A stretch of 64,000 nt of DNA from Arthrobacter sp. OVS8 (GTDB taxonomy: Bacteria > Actinomycetota > Actinomycetes > Actinomycetales > Micrococcaceae): assembly GCA_028370155.1 (NCBI GenBank), contig CP116670.1, positions 2,418,001-2,482,000 of the forward strand, given 5' to 3'. The position numbers and the translations under genes are program-made. The notes beneath the pieces are model-generated. The model searched no databases. It was not told the DNA's origin and was given only the letters and a program-made list of their open reading frames with translations. This document shows, one piece after another, positions 10,903-19,337 of the stretch. Position 1 is the stretch's first letter. Each line of letters begins with the position of its first letter.

Positions 10903-10936
10903 CCTAGTATATTGCACAGTGATGGGGATCACTAGG
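10903..10936. promoter_or_regulatory. nested palindrome in the divergent promoter region
   Basis: AGTGAT (10918-10923), four G, then ATCACT (10928-10933) form a perfect 6-bp inverted repeat; the outer CCTAGT (10903-10908) and ACTAGG (10931-10936) pair as well. It lies between the divergent dehydrogenase and ligase genes, next to TAGTAT, a possible -10 element. Candidate operator, possibly for the MarR-type regulator encoded downstream at 12784. A direct repeat GAACCGGTC lies at 10859-10880. Confidence 0.4.
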
Positions 10937-11006
10937 TAACGGTGGATCTCCGGGCAACGGCGCCGGGCCTGAAACGGCTGCGCCACCAGACGTCGAAAGG
11001 TGCACC

Positions 11007-12747
11007 ATGACAGTCACTGAGGAATTCCGCGCAGCACGCGACCGGATGCTTGACCTCCGCACGGACTACGAGGCGGCGCGCAGCGAATTCCAGTGGCCGC
11101 GTTTTGAGCACTTCAACTTCGCCCTGGATTGGTTCGACCAGATCGCGGCGGACCCGGCCAAAGCCGGAAATCCGGCCCTCGTCATCGTCGAGCAGGACGG
11201 GTCCGCCACGCGGCGCAGCTACGCGGACCTCTCCCGGCGCTCCGCCCAGGTGGCCAACTGGCTGCGCGGCCAGGGTGTGCGGCGCGGCGACCGGATGATC
11301 ATCATGCTCGGCAACCAGGTGGAACTCTGGGAACTGATGCTCGCCGGGATCAAGCTGGGCATCGTCATGATCCCCACCACTACCCTGATGGGGCCGGCCG
11401 ACCTGAAGGACCGCGTGGAGCGCGGCGGCGCGAACTGGGCAGCCGTCGGAAGCGCCAATATCGGGAAGTTCGCCGAGGTCCCGGGCGACTACACGCTGAT
11501 CGAAATCGGTGCCGGCGCCGCGGCCGCCGATGAAAGCGTCCTGCAGTACGCGGACTCGGCCGGTTCGGGCGAAGAGTTCACGCCGGACGCGCCCACCTTG
11601 GCCGACGAAACCCTGCTGCTCTACTTCACCTCGGGTACCACATCCAAGGCCAAGCTGGTGGAACACACGCACACCTCCTACCCCGTGGGCCACCTGTCCA
11701 CCATGTTCTGGATCGGGATGGAACCCGGCGACGTGCACCTGAACGTGGCCTCCCCGGGCTGGGCCAAGCACGCCTGGTCCAACGTGTTCACGCCGTGGAT
11801 CGCCGAAGCCTGCGTCTTTATCTACAACTACGAGCGCTTCGACGCCAAGGCGCTGATGGAGCAGATGGACCGCGAATCAGTCACAAGCTTCTGCGCCCCT
11901 CCGACGGTGTGGCGCATGCTCATCCAGGCCGACCTGACCCTGCTCAAGAACCCGCCCACCAAGGTGGTGTCCGCCGGCGAGCCGCTCAATGCCGAAGTGA
12001 TCGACCAGGTCCAGCGCGCCTGGGGCCAGACCATCCGCGACGGCTTCGGCCAGACCGAATCCACCGTGCAGATCGCGAACACGCCGGGCCAGCCGATCAA
12101 GATCGGCGCCATGGGCAAACCCCTGCCGGGTTACGACGTGGTCCTCGTGGACCCCGCCACCGGGGCGGAAGGCGACGACGGCGAGCTCTGCCTGCGCCTT
12201 GACCCCGCCCCGTCGGCCTGATGAAGGCCTACTATGGCGACCCCGACAAGACGGCGGAGGCGTTCCGGGACGGCTACTACCACACGGGCGACATGGCGAG
12301 CCGGGACGAGCGCGGCATCATCACCTACGTGGGCCGCGGCGACGACGTCTTCAAATCCTCCGATTACCGGCTGTCCCCGTTCGAGCTGGAAAGCGTGCTG
12401 ATCGAGCACCCGGCGGTGGCCGAGGCCGCCGTCGTCCCTCCCCGGACGCGCTGAAGCTCTCCGTGCCCAAGGCGTTTGTGGTCCTGGCCGCCGGGCACGA
12501 GGCCGGTCCGGAGCTGGCCGAGGACATCCTGCGCTACTGCCGCGACCATCTGGCACCGTTCAAGCGGATCCGCCGGCTGGAATTCGCCGAGCTGCCCAAG
12601 ACCATCTCGGGCAAGATCCGGCGCGTGGAGCTGCGGCACAGCGAAGAACTGCGCCACGGCGGCGGGACGGTCCCGGCGGGTCTCGGCACGGAGTACTCCG
12701 AAGCGGACTTCCCGGGGCTGAAAAGCCCGGCCGAAAAGCTAGGCTGA
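11007..12747 (+). CDS. AMP-forming acyl-CoA synthetase, ACSM-like (two 1-bp deletions)
   Basis: Activates a carboxylic acid to its CoA thioester through an acyl-adenylate. The N-terminal FNFALDWFD is typical of the medium-chain (ACSM-like) branch. Core motifs follow: LYFTSGTTSKAKLVEHTH (P-loop), DGFGQTES and GYYHTGD, then the C-terminal lysine motif PKTISGKIRR, where the lysine adjacent to GKIRR is the catalytic residue. Breaks near 12210 and 12440 each fit one lost base; restored length is 580. It starts at an ATG with AAAGG just upstream and is divergent from the acyl-CoA dehydrogenase. Confidence 0.88.
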
Positions 12748-12783
12748 ACCCCATGGAACTCAGGACGAGAAGCTGGGGGTGCC

Positions 12784-13289
12784 GTGGCGACGCCCCTGCC
12801 GCGTGATCCGATCGCCGACGCCCGGCTGAACTGGGAACGGCACGGCTGGTCCGACGTCGCCGCGCCCATGGCGGCCATCACCGCCATCATGCGGACCCAG
12901 CAGCTCCTGCTGGCCCGGATCGAGGGGTGCTGAAGCCGTTCAGGCTGACGTTTGCCCGCTACGAGCTCCTCGCCCTGCTGAGCTTCGCCCGCAGCGGCGC
13001 GCTGCCCATGAACAAGGCAAGCGCGCTGCTGCAGGTCCACCCCACCTCGGTGACGAACGCCGTCGACCGGCTCCAGCAGGCGGGGCTGGTCCTCCGCTCG
13101 CCGCATCCCACGGACGGACGCACCACCCTCATTGAGCTCACCCCGGAGGGGCGGACACTGGCCAAACGCGCGACGGCGGCACTCAACTCCGAGGTGTTCG
13201 CCCAGTCAGGCTTCGCGGAGCAGGACGTCGACCAGCTGATCCGGATCCTGGGCACCTTCCGCCGCAATGCCGGCGACTTCAGCGAATGA
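12784..13289 (+). CDS. MarR-family transcriptional regulator (one 1-bp deletion)
   Basis: A winged-helix repressor of the MarR type, which usually responds to small phenolic or acyl-CoA ligands. The N-terminal dimerisation helix (GTG start at 12784, WERHGW, then ITAIMRTQQLLLARIEG) breaks near 12930 and resumes with FARYELLALLSF. The recognition helix VHPTSVTNAVDRLQQAGLV and the wing SPHPTDGRTTLIELTPEG are clear. Restored length is 168. It follows the acyl-CoA ligase by 36 bp in the same direction, so it probably controls that gene and its divergent neighbour. Confidence 0.85.
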
Positions 13290-13323
13290 CGGCCCGGGCT
13301 GAACGGCCTGAGCACCACCGACC

Positions 13324-13347
13324 GCCCGTCACACTGCAGTGACGGGC
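13324..13347. promoter_or_regulatory. inverted repeat between the MarR and LuxR-type genes
   Basis: GCCCGTCAC (13324-13332) and GTGACGGGC (13339-13347) form a perfect 9-bp inverted repeat around ACTGCA. It sits 35 bp after the MarR-type stop and 23 bp before the GAF-LuxR start. It could end the first transcript or serve as an operator for the second gene. Confidence 0.45.
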
Positions 13348-13370
13348 TCCGCGGCACCAGGAGACGACTC

Positions 13371-14224
13371 ATGCAGCCGAACGCCTATTCCCGCCCCGAT
13401 GACCGGGAGCTGCTCCGCGCATCCCTGCGCCTGCTCTCCGGCAGGTTCCGGCCCGCGGTGCTCTTCGCCGGGCTGGCCAGCGGCGAGCGGCTGCAGCTGA
13501 CGGATTTCCTGGGCACGGCGACGTCCAGCCTGCACCAGGTGGTGGTGATTCGCGGGGCGGGTCTTGGCGGCCGGGTCTTCGCGCAGCGCCGGCCGTTCCT
13601 GGTGGAGGACTACATCGCCTCCGAGGGAATCACCCATGAGTACGACCTCGCCGTCCGGCGGGAACGGCTGACCTCGATGGCGGCCGTCCCCGTGGTGGTC
13701 AAGGGCACGTCGCGGGCGGTGCTGTACATCGCGAGCCGCGACAGCGCGCCAATGGGGAAAACGCCGTGTGCGAGGCGATGGCGGCCGCCGCCGAGATCGC
13801 CGGGGAACTCCGCGTCCGGGACGAGGTGGACCGCAGGGTGTCTATTATCGACACGGCACGGGCCGAGCCCGCCCTGACCCATGACCGGCGCTGGCTGGAG
13901 CATGTCCGGGAAGCCCACGCCGAGCTGCGGTCCCTGGCCGGCACGGTGTCCGATCCCCACCTGGCGCGGCAGCTGGAGACCATCGGCAGCCATCTGGCGC
14001 CGCCGCCCGCGGACGGAGTCCACCCGACGGCCCGGCTGGCCCGCCGTGAGCTTGATGTGCTGGCGCAGGTGGCGCTCGGCTGTTCGTACCAGGAAACCGC
14101 GGAACGCCTCGGGCTGAAGGCCGTGACCGTGAAGAGCTACCTGCAGAACGCGATGGCCAAATTGTCCGCGCACAACCGGCTCGAGGCCGTGTCCGCGGCC
14201 CGGCGGCTGGGACTCATCCCGTAA
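13371..14224 (+). CDS. GAF-domain LuxR-type transcriptional regulator (one 1-bp deletion)
   Basis: The N-terminal two thirds form a GAF-type sensor fold (FLGTATSSLHQVVVIRGAGLGGRVF, then MAAVPVVVKGTSRAVLYIA). The C-terminal end is a LuxR-type HTH: LARRELDVLAQVALGCSYQETAERLGLKAVTVKSYLQNAMAKL, ending RRLGLIP. The frame breaks near 13755; one base restores 284 residues. Regulators of this build are common beside aromatic-acid and fatty-acid genes in Arthrobacter. Ligand unknown; the neighbouring ligase or transporter would be natural targets. RBS CAGGAG lies 7 bp before the ATG. Confidence 0.85.
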
Positions 14225-14258
14225 AGCGGGGTTGCCGGTTTTCGCCGGCAACCCCGCT
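14225..14258. terminator. bidirectional hairpin terminator
   Basis: A perfect 14-bp stem (AGCGGGGTTGCCGG at 14225-14238 with its complement at 14245-14258) and a 6-nt loop TTTTCG. It begins at the base following the GAF-LuxR stop and lies 48 bp from the end of the convergent MFS transporter gene, so it can serve both. Confidence 0.85.
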
Positions 14259-14306
14259 CCCCAATGGCAGATCTCCTTCAACAGGATCCCTGGGCTTCGA
14301 ATCCCC

Positions 14307-15689
14307 CTAGTACCGGGAGGCGGGCTCAGAGATCTCCGTGCTGTTTGCCGCCGGGGACGCGCCTTCCAGTCCTTGCTTCTCCCGGTTGGGCAGGGCGAGG
14401 GTGCACAGCACACTGAACACGCCGATCCCGGCCAGCAGGAAGCCGACGGACCACGCCCCGGACGTGCCGGCCAGCTGCGCGGCCACGAGCGGCACGATGC
14501 CGCCGCCGACGACGCCGGCGAGGTTGTAGCCCATGCCGGCGCCGGTGTAGCGGTAGCGGGTCTCGAACAGTTCGGGCAGCAGCGCCCCGGCGGGACCATA
14601 GGCGATGGCGAAAATGACGAGGGTGACCGTCAGGCCGACGGCGAACGCGAAGACGGTGTTCGCGCTCAGGATCGGGAACAGCGCCAGGGACCACGGCACG
14701 GCGAGGATGCACGAGGTGGCAATGACCTTCTTACGGCCAAAGCGGTCCGAAAGAATGCCGGACGCCAGGGTGGCGGCCGCGACGAAAACAGAAGCGACCA
14801 TGCCGGTGCTGAGCACCTCCACCCGGTTCAGCTGCATGCCGGTGGGGCTGGTGGCGTAGCTGGTGAGGTAGGCGGTGCCCATGTAGAAGAAGGCGAACAG
14901 CAGGGTCAGGGAGCCGCCGGCGAGCAGGATTTCGCGCGGCTGGCGCTTGATCGATTCGAGGACGGGAAGCTTGGTGGTGGTGTGGACGGTGTTGGCGGCG
15001 TTTTTGAAAACCGGGGTTTCCTCGATGCTCAGACGGACCCACAGGCCCACCATCACCAGCACTGCGCTGAGGATGAACGGCACGCGCCAGCCGATGGAGA
15101 TGAAGGCCTCGGACTTGTCCCCGAGAGTGAGGTTGGTGATCAGGAACGTGCCGCTGGCCAGGGCAAAGGCCACCGACGGGCCAATCTGCGGGAAGGATCC
15201 GAAGAGCCCCCGCTTGCCCTTGGGCGCGTATTCGGCGACCAGCAAGGTGGCCCCGGCCCACTCCCCGCCCACGGCGAGGCCCTGCACGAAGCGCAGCACC
15301 ACCAGGATGATCGGGGCGGCCACGCCGATGGTGTTGGCGTCGGGGATGAAGCCGATCAGCACGGTGGCGATGCCCATCATGAGCAGCGTGGTGATGAGGG
15401 TTTTCTTCCGGCCGATCCGGTCCCCGAAGTGGCCGAAGATGATGGCACCCACCGGGCGGGCGAAGAAGGCGACGGCGAAGGTGCCGAAGGAGGCGACGGT
15501 GCCGGCCGCAGTGCCGAGCGCCGGGAAGAACACGACGGGGAAGACCAGGGCGGCCGCGGTCCCGTAGATGAAGAAGTCGTAGAACTCGATGGTGGTCCCG
15601 GCGAAACTGGCGAAGGCAACCTTGCGGAGTGTCTTCCGGCTGGGCGGCGCCTGCAGCCCGGCCGGCGAACTCGGTGAAACTGAAGTCAT
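14307..15689 (-). CDS. MFS transporter, metabolite:H+ symporter (MHS) family
   Basis: A 460-residue, twelve-helix major facilitator with an intact frame. The MHS signatures are present: TTIEFYDFFIYG in helix 1, FGHFGDRIGRKKTLI between helices 2 and 3, and LRFVQGLAVGGEWAGATLLVAEYAPKGKRG. This family imports small carboxylates and osmolytes (shikimate, citrate, proline/betaine, aromatic acids) with protons. The second-half loop SDRFGRKK is also present. It is convergent with the GAF-LuxR gene and has an operator-like palindrome upstream. Substrate not determinable from sequence alone. Confidence 0.9.
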   Translation of the reverse strand: MTSVSPSSPAGLQAPPSRKTLRKVAFASFAGTTIEFYDFFIYGTAAALVFPVVFFPALGTAAGTVASFGTFAVAFFARPVGAIIFGHFGDRIGRKKTLITTLLMMGIATVLIGFIPDANTIGVAAPIILVVLRFVQGLAVGGEWAGATLLVAEYAPKGKRGLFGSFPQIGPSVAFALASGTFLITNLTLGDKSEAFISIGWRVPFILSAVLVMVGLWVRLSIEETPVFKNAANTVHTTTKLPVLESIKRQPREILLAGGSLTLLFAFFYMGTAYLTSYATSPTGMQLNRVEVLSTGMVASVFVAAATLASGILSDRFGRKKVIATSCILAVPWSLALFPILSANTVFAFAVGLTVTLVIFAIAYGPAGALLPELFETRYRYTGAGMGYNLAGVVGGGIVPLVAAQLAGTSGAWSVGFLLAGIGVFSVLCTLALPNREKQGLEGASPAANSTEISEPASRY

Positions 15690-15765
15690 GGCGATCTCCT
15701 TTGATGTCAGACTCGGTGCACTGCTTTGTGACTCAGCTCACCGTAACCAAAGCGTGGACATCCAA

Positions 15766-15785
15766 CTACCTCCTAAAAGAGGTAG
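15766..15785. promoter_or_regulatory. palindromic operator candidate upstream of the MFS gene
   Basis: CTACCTC (15766-15772) and GAGGTAG (15779-15785) form a perfect 7-bp inverted repeat around CTAAAA, extended by CA/TG after one mismatch. It lies about 80 bp before the MFS start and the same distance before the divergent DUF1761 gene. Repressor unknown; the adjacent GAF-LuxR or MarR protein are candidates. Confidence 0.45.
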
Positions 15786-15861
15786 CTGGAATGAGCGCCG
15801 GAGCGCCCGGGCCGTCACCTAGACTTCGGAAAGAAACCAACCCTGAAACTAGAGGAGCGCA

Positions 15862-16290
15862 ATGATTCCGGAGATCAACATCTGGGCGGTACTGCTGGCC
15901 ACGCTGTCCAGCATGGTGGTCGGGTCCGTCTGGTACACGCCGAAGGTGTTCGGCAACTACTGGATGCGCGTCGCCAAGGTCACGCCCAGCGGTGACGCGA
16001 AGGACGCTGTGAAACCGATCCTGATCACCCTGGTGGTGAGCTTCATCAGCGCCGCGGTCCTGGCCGGAGCCGCCGCCATCTCCCAGCACTTCTACGGCGG
16101 GAACTTCCTGGCCAACACCCTGGTGACCGCTGTGATCCTCTGGGCCGGTTTCACGGCTGCCCGGTTCATCACCCACGACGCCTTCGAGGGCCGCCCGGCC
16201 GGGCTGACGGTGCTGAACTGCGCCCACGAACTGGTGACCCTGGCGGTCATGGCCCTCATCATCGGCCTGTTCGGGATCAGCGCAGCCTGA
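15862..16290 (+). CDS. DUF1761 family membrane protein
   Basis: A 142-residue protein with four predicted membrane helices: INIWAVLLATLSSMVVGSVWY, a central PILITLVVSFISAAVLAGAA, LVTAVILWAGFTAARF, and a last VTLAVMALIIGLFG. The GSVWYTPKVFGNYWM segment after the first helix is the family hallmark. Function is not known for this family. Start at ATG 15862 with GAGGAGCGCA upstream. Divergent from the MFS transporter. Confidence 0.8.
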   Translation: MIPEINIWAVLLATLSSMVVGSVWYTPKVFGNYWMRVAKVTPSGDAKDAVKPILITLVVSFISAAVLAGAAAISQHFYGGNFLANTLVTAVILWAGFTAARFITHDAFEGRPAGLTVLNCAHELVTLAVMALIIGLFGISAA

Positions 16291-16298
16291 CGGGGCGG

Positions 16299-16398
16299 GA
16301 AAGCCCTGACGCTGCGGCATATCTGACGCTGCGGACACTGCCCGGGACGCGCAAAAGCCCTGACGCTACGGGAATAACGTGGCGTCAGGGCTTTTGCG
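16299..16398. repeat. short direct repeats ending in a 17-bp hairpin
   Basis: Three copies of CTGACGCTGCGG-like units stand at 16306-16317, 16323-16334 and 16360-16371, the first and third within a longer shared AAAGCCCTGACGCT. The last copy forms the left arm of a perfect 17-bp hairpin (16350-16366 with 16382-16398, loop 15 nt), whose AAAA/TTTT block makes it a likely bidirectional terminator between the convergent DUF1761 and enoyl-CoA hydratase genes. Confidence 0.75.
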
Positions 16399-16444
16399 TG
16401 TCGTGGAGCGTTAGCCGAAGCGCAGGAAGGTCGCGCGCCCCTGC

Positions 16445-17224
16445 CTAGCGGTGCGTGAAGTCCGGCTGGCGCTTTTCGGTGAAGGCCGCCATGCCTTCCT
16501 TCTGGTCCTCGGTGGCGAACAGCGAGTGGAACACACGGCGTTCGAACAGCACGCCCTGGGCCAGCCCGGTCTCGAAGGCGGCATTGACCGCTTCCTTGGC
16601 CACCATTGCCACAGGCTTGGACTTGGAGGCGATCACCTCGGCGGCCTTCAGGGCCTCCTCTACGACGTCGGCGGCCGGCACCACGCGGGACACGAGGCCG
16701 GCGCGTTCGGCTTCTTCGGCGTCCATGAAGCGTCCCGTCAGGATCATGTCCATGGCCTTGGATTTGCCCACGGCGCGGGTGAGGCGCTGTGAGCCGCCCA
16801 TCCCGGGCAGCACACCCAGGTTGATTTCCGGCTGGCCGAATTTGGCGTTGTCCCCGGCGATGATGAAATCGCACATCATGGCGAGCTCACAGCCGCCGCC
16901 GAGGGCGAAGCCGGATACTGCCGCGACCACGGGGATGCGAAGCCGCGTGAAGTCTTCCCAGCCCCGGAACCAGTCCGCCGCGTACATGTCCATGTAGCCC
17001 TTGGACTGCATTTCCTTGATGTCCGCGCCCGCGGCGAAGGCCTTGGCGGAGCCGGTCACCACCACGGCGCCCACGTCCGGATCGGTGTCCATGGCGGACA
17101 CGGCGGCCACGAGCTCGTCCATGGTGGCCTTGTTGAGGGCGTTCAGCGCTTCGGGCCGGTTGAGCGTCACGAGCCCCACCCGCCCGCGCCGCTCCACCAG
17201 AATGTTTGTGTACTGCTCCGTCAT
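16445..17224 (-). CDS. enoyl-CoA hydratase
   Basis: A 259-residue crotonase-fold protein that adds water to 2-enoyl-CoA. The oxyanion-hole segments AAGADIKEM and [15 protein letters not shown] are intact, the catalytic glutamates are in CELAMM and [20 protein letters not shown], and the C-terminus is complete ([14 protein letters not shown]). The last gene of the valine-degradation set read leftward from 20832; it lies 79 bp after the mmsB stop. It probably hydrates methacrylyl-CoA to 3-hydroxyisobutyryl-CoA, though crotonases of this type also serve fatty-acid oxidation. Confidence 0.9.
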   Translation of the reverse strand: MTEQYTNILVERRGRVGLVTLNRPEALNALNKATMDELVAAVSAMDTDPDVGAVVVTGSAKAFAAGADIKEMQSKGYMDMYAADWFRGWEDFTRLRIPVVAAVSGFALGGGCELAMMCDFIIAGDNAKFGQPEINLGVLPGMGGSQRLTRAVGKSKAMDMILTGRFMDAEEAERAGLVSRVVPAADVVEEALKAAEVIASKSKPVAMVAKEAVNAAFETGLAQGVLFERRVFHSLFATEDQKEGMAAFTEKRQPDFTHR

Positions 17225-17303
17225 GCCTGTCCCCTCGGCTGCTGTTCAGAAAATGTTGCTCGTCAGAAATGTTGCTGTTCAGAAATGTCTGGTCGTCGGC
17301 CGG

Positions 17304-18272
17304 CTAGTGGCCGGACTTGTCCCGGATGTCGGTGATGATGCCGGAGAAGTCCCGGCCCGCCCCGCCCTCCGCGGCAAAGTTATCGTAAATTTCGGAGGCA
17401 AGCGGCCCCAGCCGGGCGGCGACGCCGGTGCTTTCCAAAGCGTTGAGGGCCAGTTTGAGGTCCTTGGCCATCAGCGCCCCCGCGAAACCGGGCTGGTAGT
17501 CGCGGTTGGCCGGGCTGGTGGGGACCGGCCCCGGGACGGGGCAGTTGGTGGTCAGCGCCCAGCACTGGCCGGAGGCTGCGGAAGCGACGTCGAACAGGGC
17601 CTGATGAGTGAGCCCCAGCTTCTCCCCGAGCACAAAGGCCTCACTGACGGCGATCATCGAGACGCCCAGGATCATGTTGTTGCAGATCTTCGCGGCCTGA
17701 CCGGCACCGTGTTCCCCGCAGTGCACCACCCGCTTGCCCATGACTTCCAGCAGGGGTTTGACTGCCTCGAAATCCTCCGGAAGTGCCCCCACCATAAAAG
17801 TCAGGGTGCCGGCCTCCGCGCCCACAACGCCGCCGGATACCGGAGCGTCAACGGCCCGGTGGCCGGCCGCGACGGCCAGGTCGGCAGCCTCACGGGCCTC
17901 GTCCACGTTGATCGTGGAACAGTCCAGGAAGAGGGAGCCCGGAGGGGCAATGTCCAGCAGGCCCGGCTGGCCGCCGGTGCCGCGGTAGGCGTCCAGGAGG
18001 TGCTTGCCGCTGGGCAGCATGGTCAGCACGACGGCGGCGCCCGCGACCGCTTCGATGGCCGTGTCCGCGGTGGTGATGCCATGTGCCCGGGCTGTTTCCA
18101 GTGCGGCCGGCACCGGGTCGAAGCCGGTCACCGAATAGCCGGCCCTGACCAGGTTGATGGCCATCGGTCCGCCCATGTGGCCGAGGCCCAGGAAGGCGAT
18201 AGTGCCGGCCTGGGCCGGTTCAGACCCCGATGTTTCAGACCCCGATGTTTCAGACGCCGGTGTTTCAGACAT
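17304..18272 (-). CDS. mmsB: 3-hydroxyisobutyrate dehydrogenase
   Basis: Oxidises 3-hydroxyisobutyrate to methylmalonate semialdehyde with NAD+. The Rossmann start FLGLGHMGGPMA, the substrate loop DAPVSGGVVGAEAGTL, and GQAAKICNNMI with the catalytic lysine are intact; length 322. The first 20 residues are an extra, repetitive tail (SETPA, SETSG, SETSG, SE) encoded by 15-bp tandem repeats. The ATG overlaps the stop of the upstream hydrolase gene by 8 bp. If a later start were used, the repeat would not be translated, but no better RBS is seen. Confidence 0.92.
   Translation of the reverse strand: MSETPASETSGSETSGSEPAQAGTIAFLGLGHMGGPMAINLVRAGYSVTGFDPVPAALETARAHGITTADTAIEAVAGAAVVLTMLPSGKHLLDAYRGTGGQPGLLDIAPPGSLFLDCSTINVDEAREAADLAVAAGHRAVDAPVSGGVVGAEAGTLTFMVGALPEDFEAVKPLLEVMGKRVVHCGEHGAGQAAKICNNMILGVSMIAVSEAFVLGEKLGLTHQALFDVASAASGQCWALTTNCPVPGPVPTSPANRDYQPGFAGALMAKDLKLALNALESTGVAARLGPLASEIYDNFAAEGGAGRDFSGIITDIRDKSGH
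18220..18270 (-). repeat. 15-bp tandem repeat in the 5' end of mmsB
   Basis: Three units (18220-18234, 18235-18249 identical; 18250-18264 with two changes) and a partial fourth (18265-18270). On the coding strand each unit encodes a five-residue SETxG/A block. Units in exact multiples of three bases keep the frame, so copy number can vary without breaking the gene. Confidence 0.9.
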
Positions 18273-19337
18273 TGTCCCGCTCCTTCGAAAGCTTCAGTTC
18301 ACGGTCGCCCAGCGGCGCAAAATGGGATTCGACGTCGTCACGGCTGACCTCCGCCAGGCTGGCCGGCTGCCAGTGCGGGTCGCGGTCCTTGTCCACCACC
18401 TGCGCCCGGATGCCTTCGCGGAAGTCGGGGCCAGCGAGGAACCGTAGTCCCACCCGGTATTCCTGCTCGAGGGCTTCCTCCAGGCTCAGGCCCGCGGCCC
18501 GGCGCAGGGATACCAGCGCCACTTTCACGGCGGTCGGCGATTTGGTTTCGATCGTGTCGGCGACGTCCGCGGCTTCCCCGCCCGCTGCCCGCAGCCGGCG
18601 CAAGATCTCTTCGGCGTCATCGCTCGAGTAGCAGGCGTCAATCCATTCCTGCTGCGCTGCGAGTACCGAGTTCGGGGCTTCCCCGGCAAAACGCGCGACG
18701 GCGGCGTCCGCCGGCTCGTTCTTGAGCGCTTCCGCCAGTGCAGGCAGGCTTGCGGACGGCACAAAGTGGTCCGCGAGCCCCAGGAACAAGGCGTCGGCGC
18801 CGCTCAGGTGCGCCCCGGTGAGGGCCGCGTGGGTGCCGGACTCGCCCGGCGAGCGGGAGAGCAGCAGCGTTCCGCCGACGTCGGGCACAAAACCGATCGT
18901 GGTCTCCGGCATGCCCATCCGGGTGCGTTCGGTGACGATCCGGACCGAGCCGTGCGCGGAGATTCCCACCCCGCCGCCGAGGACCAGTCCGTCCATAAAC
19001 GCCACATACGGCTTGGGGTACTCGGAAATCAGCAGGTTCAGCCGGTACTCCTCGGCCCAAAAGCCGGCCGTCGCGTCGCCGCCGTCGAGCATGTCCCGGT
19101 AGATGGCCACGATGTCGCCGCCGGCGCACAGCCCCGGTCACCGGCGCCGCGGACCAGCACAGCGGCCACGGCGTCGTCGTCGGCCCAGAGCGTGAGCTGC
19201 TCCAGCATGGCGGACGCCATGCCCGCGGTGAGCGCGTTGACGGCGTTGGGACGGTTGAGCGTGACCACGCCGAGCCGGCCCCGCCGTTCGAACAGCACCT
19301 CCGCGGGCAGGGAATCCCCGGAGTGCTTCCCCGCCAT
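18265..19337 (-). CDS. 3-hydroxyisobutyryl-CoA hydrolase (one 1-bp deletion)
   Basis: Crotonase-fold thioesterase that releases 3-hydroxyisobutyrate from its CoA ester in valine breakdown. The N-terminus is FERRGRLGVVTLNRPNAVNAL; after a break near 19135 the frame resumes at GDIVAIYRDM. DGLVLGGGVGISAHGSVRIVTE and MPETTIGFVPDVGGTLLLSR are characteristic of this subgroup, and the C-terminal domain (FREGIRAQVVDKDRDPHW) separates it from short hydratases. Restored length 357, normal. Start ATG overlaps the mmsA stop (TGATG), and its own stop overlaps the mmsB start. Confidence 0.9.

Noticed and set aside
14232..15677. Open frame of 481 codons on the strand opposite the MFS transporter
   Set aside because: Composition is dominated by Gly, Ala, Asp, Glu and His as expected from reading a GC-rich gene backwards; it has no domain, and the other strand holds a complete transporter.
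18220..18270. Tandem 15-bp units as a CRISPR-like array
   Set aside because: The units are contiguous, without spacers, and lie in frame inside a gene.
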